From Candidatus Woesearchaeota archaeon CG10_big_fil_rev_8_21_14_0_10_37_12 (GTDB taxonomy: Archaea > Nanobdellota > Nanobdellia > Woesearchaeales > ARS49), in contig PCYA01000019.1 in NCBI GenBank assembly GCA_002762795.1, positions 1 through 53,959 on the forward strand: 53,959 bases of DNA, read 5' to 3'. Under the pieces are notes generated by a model. It did no database searches and was not told where the DNA came from. It saw only the letters and a program-made list of their open reading frames with translations. Of this stretch, positions 8,994 to 16,897 are shown piece after piece. Within the stretch, counting starts at the first letter, position 1. Every line of letters starts with the position of its first letter. Position numbers and translations under genes: made by a program.

Positions 8994-9925
8994 CTGAGCA
9001 AGAGGAATTTCGTATAAGTCATAATTTCAGAGGTATCAAGATCACTTGCTAAATCAGGATAACTTCCAGGCCAACCCTGCATACCTTCATAACAAATGTC
9101 AAAATTTGGAACAAGAAAACCTTCAGGGTACAACATGTATTCTCTCACGCACTTAAAAGGAGGAAGATAAATATCTCCGCCATTTTTGGAATGCGTGTTT
9201 AGGATATATTCTACTGAAAAAATAACCAAGCGGTCATTGATTGAATCACTATTTCCGATTACTTCATTCGCCTTTATTCTTACTCTTGCATCAACAGGCT
9301 GATCATTAATCTTCACTCCACCGTTTTGATATGAGCTATCAGTAAAATCAAAATCTTCAAACCGTATACTTCCAAGTCTGCCAAAAAAATCTAACCTGAT
9401 GTAATTATCAGCAGTATTAACTTCAGCAAAATTAAGCGTAAATTCTTCACCAAGCATACGCCACTTTGAATCAAGCAAATCATCAAGCCTGCCAGTAACA
9501 ATCTGACTTTCCAAACCCGACGAAAAACTAATACGATACTTGAATATTGCATCATCACTTGTAAACCGGATAAAATCTCCAACTTGAGCCGATTCAGTAC
9601 GACCGTAAATCGCTCGCCCACCATTAAAAATATTTAATTCATTAAATTGTAAAGCCTGTGTATATCGTGTCTGCGCAATTTTGGTTGTGATAAGCCCACC
9701 TTTTAACAAAGAAAAATGCTGGCCGTCAACACCTTCCAAGTCATCAGCAATATACTCATTAAGATCCAACTCAACCATAACAGCATTTTTTTCTTCCTTC
9801 CATTCAGGAACAAACTTTACTGCAAAAGCAGTAGGACTATTCAAGTCAGCGTAAGAGAATAAAATCGCTGCAAAACCAACAATCGCAACAATCAACAACA
9901 TGCTTACATAGATGTGACGAACCAT
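8933..9925 (-). CDS. Secreted/anchored surface protein, N-terminal part (apparent frameshift)
   Basis: The ATG at 9925 is preferred over the GTG at 9946 because GGAG lies 8 bases upstream of it. A membrane or signal segment (about residues 5-27, MLLIVAIVGFAAILFSYA) leads to an extracellular region without recognised domain. After SDLDTSEI the frame turns into about 28 residues of implausible hydrophobic sequence, overlapping the 389-codon frame by 61 bases. One extra A in the AAA at 9025-9027 would join both frames into one protein of about 700 residues (N-terminal anchor, unknown domain, Cys-rich repeats). This may be an assembly error, a recent mutation or a recoding site. Confidence 0.7.
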   Translation of the reverse strand: MVRHIYVSMLLIVAIVGFAAILFSYADLNSPTAFAVKFVPEWKEEKNAVMVELDLNEYIADDLEGVDGQHFSLLKGGLITTKIAQTRYTQALQFNELNIFNGGRAIYGRTESAQVGDFIRFTSDDAIFKYRISFSSGLESQIVTGRLDDLLDSKWRMLGEEFTLNFAEVNTADNYIRLDFFGRLGSIRFEDFDFTDSSYQNGGVKINDQPVDARVRIKANEVIGNSDSINDRLVIFSVEYILNTHSKNGGDIYLPPFKCVREYMLYPEGFLVPNFDICYEGMQGWPGSYPDLASDLDTSEIMTYTKFLLLRWILSMVTIIEILCLTSLTA

Positions 9926-9954
9926 TATTTTTTCTCCGGGTTTCACCTATTTTT

Positions 9955-10114
9955 ACATGTCGGAATGCCACTCGTGATAAACACGAGTGGTTTACTGGAG
10001 CGAGTGGCATTCCGAGCATGATCAAGAACCACTGGACTATATTTTCTTATGACTTTCTGAACAGTCATGCCACTGGTGTTGAGCACCGCAGTGCGATCAC
10101 CAGTGGTTCTTGAC
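9955..10114 (+). repeat. 160-nt bipartite nested-inverted-repeat element, copy A
   Basis: This is one of three copies (A here, B at 37221-37380 inverted, C at 53832-53959 cut by the window end). Module 1: arm CGGAATGCCACTCGTG (9961-9976) can pair with CACGAGTGG (9982-9990) or with CGAGTGGCATTCCG (10001-10014). Module 2 is its mirror image: CACCAGTGGTTCTTGA (10098-10113) can pair with CCACTGGTG (10070-10078) or with ATCAAGAACCACTGG (10021-10035). Copies A and B have the same length, 160 nt. No open frame of note lies inside. It fills most of the intergenic space between two divergent surface-protein genes. Confidence 0.9.
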
Positions 10115-10191
10115 ATTGTTAAACTAGAAAGAATATTTAATGATTGTTTTTTTCCCTTCTTTTTTTTAACTATGGAGCAGAGATTACAAAT

Positions 10192-10237
10192 GTTTATATG
10201 GTTTTTTTTTTAAAATATCAAAATACTTAAAAGAGGT
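10192..10237 (+). promoter_or_regulatory. TATA box and ribosome binding site of the 626-residue surface protein
   Basis: TTTATATG at 10193-10200 is a TATA-like box about 50 bases before the ATG at 10246. The predicted leader of about 25 bases contains AGAGGT (10232-10237), a Shine-Dalgarno motif at suitable distance. Confidence 0.5.
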
Positions 10238-10245
10238 CGGTTTTC

Positions 10246-12126
10246 ATGAACAAAAAAGGTGTACAAAGTATAATTCTTGCAGTTGTCGCTGTTGCATTAA
10301 TTGCTGGTTTTTCTCTATCTTTATCAGATTTTCAAGTTACAGGTAGAGCAACAGCACAACTTTGCGACGGATCAAACCAAAACCTAGACCCCTTCGTTGC
10401 AGGATACGTAACTCTCACTCAAGGAACAAGATCAAGGCAATACACAGACAGATGCTCATTAAACAAGGCAGGAAACACAGTGGTTTTACAATACTTCTGT
10501 GACCAATCAGGAAATTTCAACAGACAAGAAAATGGTTGTCAAAGCGGACAATGCAGAAATGGAGCATGCTTACAACAAGCAGCAGCACCATTATGCACAG
10601 ATTCTGACAATGGAATAGACTTGTCAACACCAGGAGCGATAACTGTAACAAATCCATCAACAGGAAGAACATCAACATTCAAAGATCAATGCATAACCTC
10701 AGGAAAATATGATATTACTGAAACATACTGCCAAGGAGACTTTGCACAATTCAAACTAGACAAATGCCCACAAGGAACAACGTGCACAAGAGACAGCAAC
10801 GGACAAGGATACTGCCAACAAAGCACAACAAATCAAACACCAAGTTGTGTTCCTACAACATGTCAAGCACAAAATGCGCAATGCGGCATAATCTCTAATG
10901 GTTGTGGAGGAACTGTAAATTGCGGAATTTGCCCGCAAGGGCAAACTGGAGCAATGTGTACAAATAACAGGTGTCAGGTTGTCATGCCAGGTATTGTTGT
11001 TGCAACAAATGGAACTCCTACAGGGTTATCTGTTGCTGCGACTGCGCAAGGTGTTGTGACTATGTATAATACGGTTTATGTGTATGCTAGTGCAAGCTCA
11101 CAAAATCCAGTAGCAACAGGCGCGCTTAGCCCTCCTGGAACTGCCTGGCAAAAAACAGGAAGTGTTACAGGATTACAACCAAGCACAACATACTATTGCT
11201 TAGTAGATGGAACAACAAGCAACGGACAATACATTGCATCTGTAAGAACACAATGTGCAACACTTGCACAAATAAGTTTACCTGTAAACCAGACTAATCA
11301 AACTAACCAAACACCAGCTTGTGTTCCTACAACATGTCAAGCACAAAATGCGCAATGCGGCACAATCTTAAATGGATGTGGAGGAACTGTAAATTGCGGA
11401 ACGTGTCTGCAAAGTGGAGCAATATGTACAAATAACAGGTGTCAAGTTGTCATGGCAGGTATTGTTGTTGCAACAAATGGAACTCCTACAGGGTTAACTG
11501 TTGATGCGACTGCGCAAGGTGGTGTGACTATGTATAATACGGTTTATGTGTATGCTAGTGCAAGCTCACAAAATCCAGTAGCAACAGGTTCATTAAGAAG
11601 AGAGAACTATAATCATGGATATGGAACAGTTTCAGGATTACAACCAAGTACAACATACTATTGCTTAGTAGACGGAACAACAAGCAACGGACAATACATT
11701 GCGTCCGTACGAACACAATGTTCAACACTTGCACAAATAAGTTTACCCGTAAACCAGACTAATCAAACGCCAACACAGTTAACTTTGCAACAAGCTTGTG
11801 GAGCGAGCAGCTTACTACCAACAGCAAATGTGTGTCGCATTCAGCAAGGTGATTTACAAACTGCAAGAATAAGTGTAGTAAATAATCAGTGTTCTTGGGA
11901 TGTACTTAAGAATTGTGACATTAATGAATATTGTACTTATGGTAGATGCTCTAGTAGCTGTCCTCAAGAAAATAATTGCATAAATGTGGATGGAGCTTGG
12001 TATTCGCAAAGATATTCACAAACTAACACGACAAGTACAAATGGAAGCATAATACCTGGTCCTTGTATTCAAAACAGACAGTATTGCCCAAACGGTTGCA
12101 ATCTTGGTAGAATGCAGTGCCTATAA
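10246..12126 (+). CDS. Secreted Cys-rich protein with duplicated Fn3-like module
   Basis: This 626-residue protein starts with a signal/anchor helix (about residues 6-26). Several Cys-rich segments follow. Residues about 200-360 and 360-515 are a tandem duplication: each unit has a knot-like Cys motif (CVPTTCQAQNAQCG, then NGCGGTVNCG), a beta-rich Fn3-like domain ending in STTYYCLVDG, and an Asn/Thr/Gln linker (NQTNQT, potential glycosylation sites). A further Cys-rich region ends the protein. The duplication is also clear at DNA level, offset 474 bp. The Cys motif is known from secreted proteins of many lineages; the role, perhaps adhesion, is inference. Confidence 0.85.
   Translation: MNKKGVQSIILAVVAVALIAGFSLSLSDFQVTGRATAQLCDGSNQNLDPFVAGYVTLTQGTRSRQYTDRCSLNKAGNTVVLQYFCDQSGNFNRQENGCQSGQCRNGACLQQAAAPLCTDSDNGIDLSTPGAITVTNPSTGRTSTFKDQCITSGKYDITETYCQGDFAQFKLDKCPQGTTCTRDSNGQGYCQQSTTNQTPSCVPTTCQAQNAQCGIISNGCGGTVNCGICPQGQTGAMCTNNRCQVVMPGIVVATNGTPTGLSVAATAQGVVTMYNTVYVYASASSQNPVATGALSPPGTAWQKTGSVTGLQPSTTYYCLVDGTTSNGQYIASVRTQCATLAQISLPVNQTNQTNQTPACVPTTCQAQNAQCGTILNGCGGTVNCGTCLQSGAICTNNRCQVVMAGIVVATNGTPTGLTVDATAQGGVTMYNTVYVYASASSQNPVATGSLRRENYNHGYGTVSGLQPSTTYYCLVDGTTSNGQYIASVRTQCSTLAQISLPVNQTNQTPTQLTLQQACGASSLLPTANVCRIQQGDLQTARISVVNNQCSWDVLKNCDINEYCTYGRCSSSCPQENNCINVDGAWYSQRYSQTNTTSTNGSIIPGPCIQNRQYCPNGCNLGRMQCL
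10846..11775 (+). repeat. Tandem 474-bp intragenic duplication
   Basis: Unit 1 starts at 10846 and unit 2 at 11320, both with TGTGTTCCTACAACATGTCA. The units are nearly identical in DNA except for a patch at about 11120-11160 versus 11590-11630, where the encoded loops differ (SPPGTAWQKTGS versus RRENYNHGYGT). The offset is 158 codons, so the frame is kept. Confidence 0.9.
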
Positions 12127-12150
12127 CCATTTTTTTACTTTTTATTTCAA
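12127..12150 (+). terminator. T-rich terminator after the 626-residue surface gene
   Basis: Directly after the stop codon comes a run of T tracts (TTTTTTTACTTTTTATTT), the usual form of archaeal intrinsic termination. Confidence 0.5.
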
Positions 12151-12165
12151 ATGTTGGGTCGAATA

Positions 12166-12186
12166 CCCCGTCAGCTTGCTGCGGGG
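12166..12186. other. GC-rich stem-loop CCCCG...CGGGG
   Basis: CCCCGTCAGC pairs with GCTGCGGGG across a short loop. A similar hairpin (CCCCGACC...GGTCGGGG) is at 41270-41288, and a related CCCCG motif at 41162, in both cases following ATA. It lies beyond the cbf5 3'-end remnant and may be the original downstream hairpin of cbf5. Confidence 0.5.
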
Positions 12187-12213
12187 ATAGCGAGTTTTCA
12201 GGCAATTTCTTTA

Positions 12214-12261
12214 TTTTTTATAAGCCCCAGGCTGCATAAATACTTTTGTACCAGAAACAAC
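12214..12261 (-). repeat. Detached copy of the cbf5 3' end
   Basis: These 48 bases match 13619-13666 inside cbf5 with three mismatches. Read on the minus strand they encode VVSGTKVFMQPGAYKK followed at once by TAA, i.e. the last codons of a Cbf5 with a natural stop. The ATPase gene lies between the two copies. Confidence 0.85.
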
Positions 12262-12336
12262 ACTATTAAGCACAAGTAAGTTTCCATTTTGAAACGTAAA
12301 TATTATATATTAGTTCTTTTTTGGAAACTTATAATT

Positions 12337-13611
12337 ATGGACTTGAATGAAACATTACAAATATTAAATCCTTGGTGGAAAACAGGAACAGTATCAGAAG
12401 AACTAGCGAAAGCTTTCAAAAGAGACATATTTTATGAAGCGGAAAAGCTTTCGACAAAAAGACAGTGTTTGCTGGTTACAGGACTTCGGAGAGTAGGAAA
12501 AAGCACAATACTTTATCAACTAATAGCCAACCTTTTGCCCCAAAAAACTGTTTACTTTAATTTTGACAGACAAATTGAAGAAATAGAAGACATCCTAAAC
12601 GCCTTTGGAAAAATAACAAAAACAGACTGGCAAAAAGAAAAAATCTTCGTCTTTCTAGATGAAATCAGCAAACTTTCTGGCTGGGGAAATAAATTAAAAC
12701 TTCTCTATGATGCATTGCCAAACATAAAATTTATTCTGTCTTCATCAAGCAGTTTTCAACTTGAAAAAGAAGCAATAAGCTCTCTGGCAGGCAGATATTT
12801 CATGTTACGCATAGAACCACTATCATTCAAAGAATTTATCGTCATCAAAGGCAAACAAAAATATGTGGAAAACATAATATTGTGGGAAAAAGAATTAAAA
12901 TCGTTGGCAAAAGAATATATCCTGAAGCCTTTTCCTGAAATAACAGATTGGGAAGAAGAACAGCTAATTAAGGAGTATATTCAAACTACAATAATTGACA
13001 AGGTTGTAAGAGAAGACATTGGAGAAAAATATAAAAACATCAAGAAACCACTCATATTATTTTTAATACAATTATTTTTCTCAGAACCAGGAACGTATAT
13101 TGATTATGATGTTTTGTCAAAACAACAACACATCAGCAAAAAAACACTATTTGAACATATACGTTATCTTCAGGCAACTTATTTGATACGAAAAATTAAT
13201 AACTTTAGACCAAGCCTGTTTGCAAGTTCAAGAAAGCTGCAACGCATTTACCCATACTGGTGGAGTTTATCAGTCCCTTACTGCACAAATGAAGACAAAT
13301 TATTTGAAACAATAGTTGGCAGCTGCATAAACGCAAAATTCTATTGGCGTGATGCAGGAAAAGAAATAGATTTCTTGGTTGTTAATAACAAAAAAATAAT
13401 TCCAATAGAAGCTAAAAACAAAAAAGAAATACCCTCTAGAGAATTGAAGCACTTACAATATTTCATGCAAAAATACTCATTAAAACAGTCGTATGTTATT
13501 TGTAGGGAATCAAATCAAGAACCCCTAAAAAATATACAAATAATCCAACTTTGGCAATGGCTCTTAGAACTGCCTTGCAAACAAGAAAACCAATTAATCA
13601 CACTTTACTAA
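12337..13611 (+). CDS. AAA+ ATPase with DUF4143 C terminus
   Basis: The ATG at 12337 is chosen because a TATATAT box (12303-12310) lies about 30 bases upstream; an in-frame ATG at 12289 would precede that box. The 424-residue protein has Walker A LRRVGKST (about residues 50-57), Walker B FVFLDEIS (about 107-114), and a C-terminal domain with EIDFLV and PIEAK (about 355-375), which fits the nuclease-like DUF4143 region. Such ATPases are numerous in archaea and of unknown function, often in variable loci. The gene sits between two copies of the cbf5 3' end and its own 3' end overlaps cbf5 by 14 bases. It looks like a recent insertion. Confidence 0.88.
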   Translation: MDLNETLQILNPWWKTGTVSEELAKAFKRDIFYEAEKLSTKRQCLLVTGLRRVGKSTILYQLIANLLPQKTVYFNFDRQIEEIEDILNAFGKITKTDWQKEKIFVFLDEISKLSGWGNKLKLLYDALPNIKFILSSSSSFQLEKEAISSLAGRYFMLRIEPLSFKEFIVIKGKQKYVENIILWEKELKSLAKEYILKPFPEITDWEEEQLIKEYIQTTIIDKVVREDIGEKYKNIKKPLILFLIQLFFSEPGTYIDYDVLSKQQHISKKTLFEHIRYLQATYLIRKINNFRPSLFASSRKLQRIYPYWWSLSVPYCTNEDKLFETIVGSCINAKFYWRDAGKEIDFLVVNNKKIIPIEAKNKKEIPSRELKHLQYFMQKYSLKQSYVICRESNQEPLKNIQIIQLWQWLLELPCKQENQLITLY

Positions 13612-14593
13612 CGCCCATTTTTTTATAAGTTCCAGGTTGCATAAATACTTTTGTACCAGAAACAACCCTTCCTTTTTCTTTTTCCATTATTTCTTTGCTA
13701 GACAACTCGGAAATTGCTAAGCAAACCAATTCATCTTTTAAAGTCATAATTGCAAGAATATCTCCTTTGCTAATATGATCATTCAATTTTGCAACTCCAG
13801 GTATGTGTAAGCTTGCACCGTGACAAATAGTATCAACAGCATTGTCCTGCACCCAAATTTTCGGCAAATGTGAAACTGCAAATTCTACTGGTTTAATACA
13901 ATGTCTTAAAAATTTGTCATTATTTTCTTCTTTGTAAAACATAAAAGCATCTTCCAAATCCTGAAGAGTTACCCAATCCTGGTCATTAAACGGACCAGCC
14001 TTTGTTCTGATTAATTCAGCCATATGAGCTCCAACTCCAAGCTCCTGGCCAACATCATGGCAGAGCTTTCGCACATACGTGCCTGCCTGGCAGCCCATGC
14101 GAAACAGCACATCCTGCTCGCTCATTTCTAAAATGTTAAGATAATACACTTTTCTTGCGCGTGTTTGTCGCTTTACTGCAGAACGAACAGGCGGCAATTG
14201 CATGATATCTCCCTTAAATTTATCTAACGCTTCTTTTAGCTTATCTTCTGGAACTGGTTTGTGCAAGTGCATCAAACAGGTGTATTCTTTTCCTGAAGAA
14301 AGCAATGCTTGCACAACACGTGTTGCATTACCAGTTGCAACAGGCAACACACCAGTAACACCAGGATCTAACGTACCACCATGCCCTGCTTTGTCTATTT
14401 TTAGAATTTTTTTAATGTGCCCTGAAACCATGTGCGACGTAGGCCCTTTTGGCTTGTTTAGGTTAATAACTCCATAATTGATGAGTTGATCTGTTGTTCT
14501 GTCTTCTGGTTTGCAGCCATATTTTGGATTTGTTGTTGCATCTATTTTTGTAAGAACTTCTCGCTGTATTTGTTCAAATGGTAAAAGAGACAT
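13598..14593 (-). CDS. cbf5: Cbf5, tRNA/rRNA pseudouridine synthase
   Basis: This 331-residue protein is the catalytic subunit of the H/ACA RNP and can also act alone on tRNA position 55. The motif HGGTLDPGVTGVLPV (about residues 95-109) contains the catalytic Asp. The TruB-type catalytic domain is followed by a PUA domain (about 250-325). N-terminal residues include the archaeal NLNKPKGPTSH motif. The C terminus is altered: a detached copy at 12214-12261 ends in ...YKK plus stop, while here the frame reads on to MGVSKV and stops inside the ATPase gene. The core is intact, so the enzyme should be active. Confidence 0.96.
   Translation of the reverse strand: MSLLPFEQIQREVLTKIDATTNPKYGCKPEDRTTDQLINYGVINLNKPKGPTSHMVSGHIKKILKIDKAGHGGTLDPGVTGVLPVATGNATRVVQALLSSGKEYTCLMHLHKPVPEDKLKEALDKFKGDIMQLPPVRSAVKRQTRARKVYYLNILEMSEQDVLFRMGCQAGTYVRKLCHDVGQELGVGAHMAELIRTKAGPFNDQDWVTLQDLEDAFMFYKEENNDKFLRHCIKPVEFAVSHLPKIWVQDNAVDTICHGASLHIPGVAKLNDHISKGDILAIMTLKDELVCLAISELSSKEIMEKEKGRVVSGTKVFMQPGTYKKMGVSKV
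13619..13666 (-). repeat. cbf5 3'-end segment repeated at 12214-12261
   Basis: This segment encodes VVSGTKVFMQPGTYKK of Cbf5. Together with 12214-12261 it forms a 48-bp direct repeat (45 of 48 identical) spaced 1,405 bp apart and bracketing one ATPase gene. Confidence 0.85.
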
Positions 14594-14654
14594 ATACAGA
14601 AATTAAAAATCTGATATTAAAAGGGTTATGGTTTAACTTAAGGCATGTTTAGTG

Positions 14655-15779
14655 TTAATAACCATGATCTTTCAAACCGTCTTTTAGAACGCCATACACA
14701 AACTCGTACCTGCTTGAACCTGCTTCTTCCAGTTCTTTTTTATCAGGAATGATGTGTGCACCAATTTGCCTTTCAGCTTGTCCAATGACAGTAAGCACTA
14801 AACTGGCAGTCGTGTTCAACGCATAATTTGGAACAATCTCACCAGGATGTTCTCCTCTAAGCAACGCAGTTCGCGCGTTTAATAACCCAGTTCCACTCAT
14901 ACGCACTTGACCTTTTTCAGGAAGTAAAGACAACCACAAATAATCAATCGGACTAAACAATGCTGGATTGCCAATTTTTTCACCCTTCTCTTGACTGTCA
15001 ACTACCTGTCTATATGCCCTCATTACTCTCTCAGGCATTTCAGCAAGTGCTGCTCCAACGTTTTCTGTAGAAAGTGCAGCAATTATTTCACGTTCATCTC
15101 TTGGAACAGATCCCCAAATATAATTATCTGCTAATTGTTTAAGATCGTCATGTATATCGTATGGCCTTGTTCCAGATTTCATCATAATACTAACAGTACT
15201 ACCATTTGGTTGCTTGAAACTAAAACTTGGACCTTGTCGCGTCCCTGTTCTTGCTTTCATGAATACCCTATCTCTTGTTTCGTCACGAATATTAATGTGT
15301 GCTAGTTCTGGATGGTCATGATATGCGTTTGCAAGCAGAGAACTTACTACACCAACACCCATTTGATCCTGCATTTGTGTTGTTAAAATAGTTCGTTCTC
15401 TAATATCAGTTGTTCTCATCACTAAACTAGCCAGAACGGCCTCAGAAAAAACCATGCTGTAACCAGCAACTAAATCAATTCCTGCTTTAATTCCTGTTGC
15501 TTCTTCATGTCTTGCTAGTTCTGCTGGGAGTCCTTCGTGAGAAATTCTCACTAAACTTCCTTCTAAGCTCTGGTCTTTTGGCAAGAATGTTGGAATAAGC
15601 AATTCTTCAGGTTTTTCTATTCCCGAATAAGGAGCTGCTAGTTCTAGAAAAGGCTGAGAAGGATCTTGAAACACAACATCAAATTCATCAGTGATAACAG
15701 CACTTAATGGTTTTTGTGTATCTCTTGCGCGCTGTGCAAGGTCAAGCACAGACCAGGCATATGTTGCTTTAACAGTCAT
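14655..15779 (-). CDS. Uncharacterised protein
   Basis: I do not recognise this 374-residue protein. It has no signal peptide or membrane helix and an average, enzyme-like composition, with Gly-rich turns around residues 140-150 (QMGVGVVSSL) and a segment MSGTGLLNARTALLRGE near 300. Its overall pattern faintly recalls sugar-kinase-like folds, but no catalytic motif could be confirmed. A TATA box at about 15799-15811 places the start of transcription next to the ATG, so it is probably leaderless and monocistronic. It diverges from the small gene at 15877. Confidence 0.8.
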   Translation of the reverse strand: MTVKATYAWSVLDLAQRARDTQKPLSAVITDEFDVVFQDPSQPFLELAAPYSGIEKPEELLIPTFLPKDQSLEGSLVRISHEGLPAELARHEEATGIKAGIDLVAGYSMVFSEAVLASLVMRTTDIRERTILTTQMQDQMGVGVVSSLLANAYHDHPELAHINIRDETRDRVFMKARTGTRQGPSFSFKQPNGSTVSIMMKSGTRPYDIHDDLKQLADNYIWGSVPRDEREIIAALSTENVGAALAEMPERVMRAYRQVVDSQEKGEKIGNPALFSPIDYLWLSLLPEKGQVRMSGTGLLNARTALLRGEHPGEIVPNYALNTTASLVLTVIGQAERQIGAHIIPDKKELEEAGSSRYEFVYGVLKDGLKDHGY

Positions 15780-15798
15780 ATTTTTATCTTAATACACA

Positions 15799-15856
15799 CC
15801 ATATTTAAATCTTTTTGTCACTTTATAGTAAATATTAAGCAAAACTTTTATAAATG
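15799..15856. promoter_or_regulatory. Divergent promoter region
   Basis: The minus-strand TATA box GATTTAAATATGG (15799-15811) lies about 25 bases before the ATG at 15779. The plus-strand box CTTTTATAAATG (15845-15856) lies about 25 bases before the ATG at 15877. Both predict leaderless messages. Confidence 0.65.
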
Positions 15857-15876
15857 TACATTGTGGACTTCTGATT

Positions 15877-16173
15877 ATGATTACTTGCTTGGCTGATAAA
15901 CGTACTAGTGGTCCAGTGCATATAGGCGAGATTGTAAGGTCAATTGTGGCTGAATATGCTGAAAGAACAAATCTGCAAGCAAGACTGCCTTGTGTTCCGA
16001 TTGCTAGTCAGGGTGCAAAAAGCGCGTTGGATAGAGGATGTGCAAGGCTTGTACTTTTTGGAGATGCTGTTTATGTTCAGCCAAAAGTTGGGACTGGTTA
16101 CGCAAGAGAAGTGCAAAACAGTGCAACTGATGGAAGAACTCGTTTAGGACGACAAGTAAAATATATTCAATAA
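15877..16173 (+). CDS. Small uncharacterised protein
   Basis: This is a 98-residue soluble protein of unknown family, with a helical first half (EIVRSIVAEYAERTN) and a likely beta section around LVLFGDAVYVQPKVG. The start is supported by a TATA box 25 bases upstream. It converges on the L31e gene. Another frame overlaps it (15944-16147), but that has poorer composition and no promoter. Confidence 0.65.
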   Translation: MITCLADKRTSGPVHIGEIVRSIVAEYAERTNLQARLPCVPIASQGAKSALDRGCARLVLFGDAVYVQPKVGTGYAREVQNSATDGRTRLGRQVKYIQ

Positions 16174-16194
16174 TGGAGTTTTAATGAAACTTCA

Positions 16195-16713
16195 TTAAGC
16201 GCTTTCTTTATTTTCAGAATTAACTTCTTTCTTCTCTTCTGTTTTAACAGGTGATTCAGAAGACTTTAGAGGTTCAACATCCTTAAGGTCGTCTTTTATC
16301 TTAACCTCTTTTTTTGTGTCAACAGGCTTTTGTTCTTCAGGTTTTACATCCTGTACTTCAACTTCTTTTTTGCTTTCTTTCTTCTCTCCCCTAGAAATTT
16401 TATCAGCTAATTTACCCATCAAACCCTTCTTCTCTTCCACTGTTTCTGTAATAATAGGAACACCAGTTAATTCAGCACGAACAATCCCTTTGTCGTCTTT
16501 TTTTACATCAACCGCAATTTTGCCTGGCGGATTTTTAATACCGTTTTTCCAGACTGCAAGATTTATACTTGTACCGACAAGCACATCATCGCTTTTCATA
16601 TGTTTAACTAAAAATGAACGAACAGCAGAAATAGCTCGCTTTGCACGCCTGTACTTTGGAGCTTTCAACCACTCACTTCTTAATGGAATTACATAAGATC
16701 TTTCAAGAGCCAT
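16195..16713 (-). CDS. rpl31e: Ribosomal protein L31e with long charged C-terminal extension
   Basis: Residues 1-90 are a normal archaeal L31e: RSYVIPLRSEWLKAPKYRRA, then RAISAVRSFLVKHMKSD and a beta-strand end. The usual length is about 90 residues; this one has 172, the extra 80 being a low-complexity Lys/Glu tail (KKESKKEVEVQDVKPEE and similar). L31e sits near the peptide exit tunnel on the large subunit, so the tail would be exposed near emerging chains. It is the third gene of the S19e-L39e-L31e operon, starting one base after the L39e stop. Confidence 0.93.
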   Translation of the reverse strand: MALERSYVIPLRSEWLKAPKYRRAKRAISAVRSFLVKHMKSDDVLVGTSINLAVWKNGIKNPPGKIAVDVKKDDKGIVRAELTGVPIITETVEEKKGLMGKLADKISRGEKKESKKEVEVQDVKPEEQKPVDTKKEVKIKDDLKDVEPLKSSESPVKTEEKKEVNSENKESA

Positions 16714-16714
16714 T

Positions 16715-16888
16715 TTACACCTTTAGTTTTCTTCTGCGCCAGTTTCTTTTCACAGCAGTATGTCTGCCAGGATGAACTCGTCTTCCCTTACCGTATTTTT
16801 TTGGAACTGTCCAAAAAGGAGCCCAACGAGTTTGTCGTGATCGCTTAACCAATCTGGCTTTTCTTGCAGGATGTTTATTGCTTCCCAT
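16715..16888 (-). CDS. rpl39e: Ribosomal protein L39e
   Basis: This is a 57-codon gene between S19e and L31e. The protein begins MGSNKHPARKARLVKRSRQ, continues with WAPFWTVPKKYGKGRR and ends NWRRRKLKV, matching the basic, Trp-containing L39e with its C-terminal H...WRRxKLK pattern. L39e lines the exit tunnel of the large subunit. It starts 9 bases after the S19e stop and ends one base before the L31e start. It is slightly longer than the usual 51 residues. The position and sequence together make the assignment firm. Confidence 0.93.
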   Translation of the reverse strand: MGSNKHPARKARLVKRSRQTRWAPFWTVPKKYGKGRRVHPGRHTAVKRNWRRRKLKV

Positions 16889-16897
16889 TTTTACAAA

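Noticed and set aside
9000-9040. Programmed -1 ribosomal frameshift site
   Set aside because: The junction TCTGAAATTATG has no canonical X XXY YYZ slippery heptamer, so recoding is less likely than an indel, though not excluded.
9955-10114. CRISPR repeat or tRNA-like gene in the 160-nt element
   Set aside because: The three copies are far apart and in different orientations without spacers, and no tRNA cloverleaf can be drawn.
12289-12336. Upstream start for the AAA ATPase gene
   Set aside because: The TATA box lies between this ATG and 12337, so the message should begin after it.
12337-13611. Transposase or integrase within the cbf5 insertion
   Set aside because: The protein has clear Walker motifs and a DUF4143-type tail; no DDE, HUH or tyrosine/serine recombinase motif is seen.
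15944-16147. Alternative plus-strand frame inside the gene at 15877
   Set aside because: Poor composition and no promoter; the 15877 frame has a well-placed TATA box.
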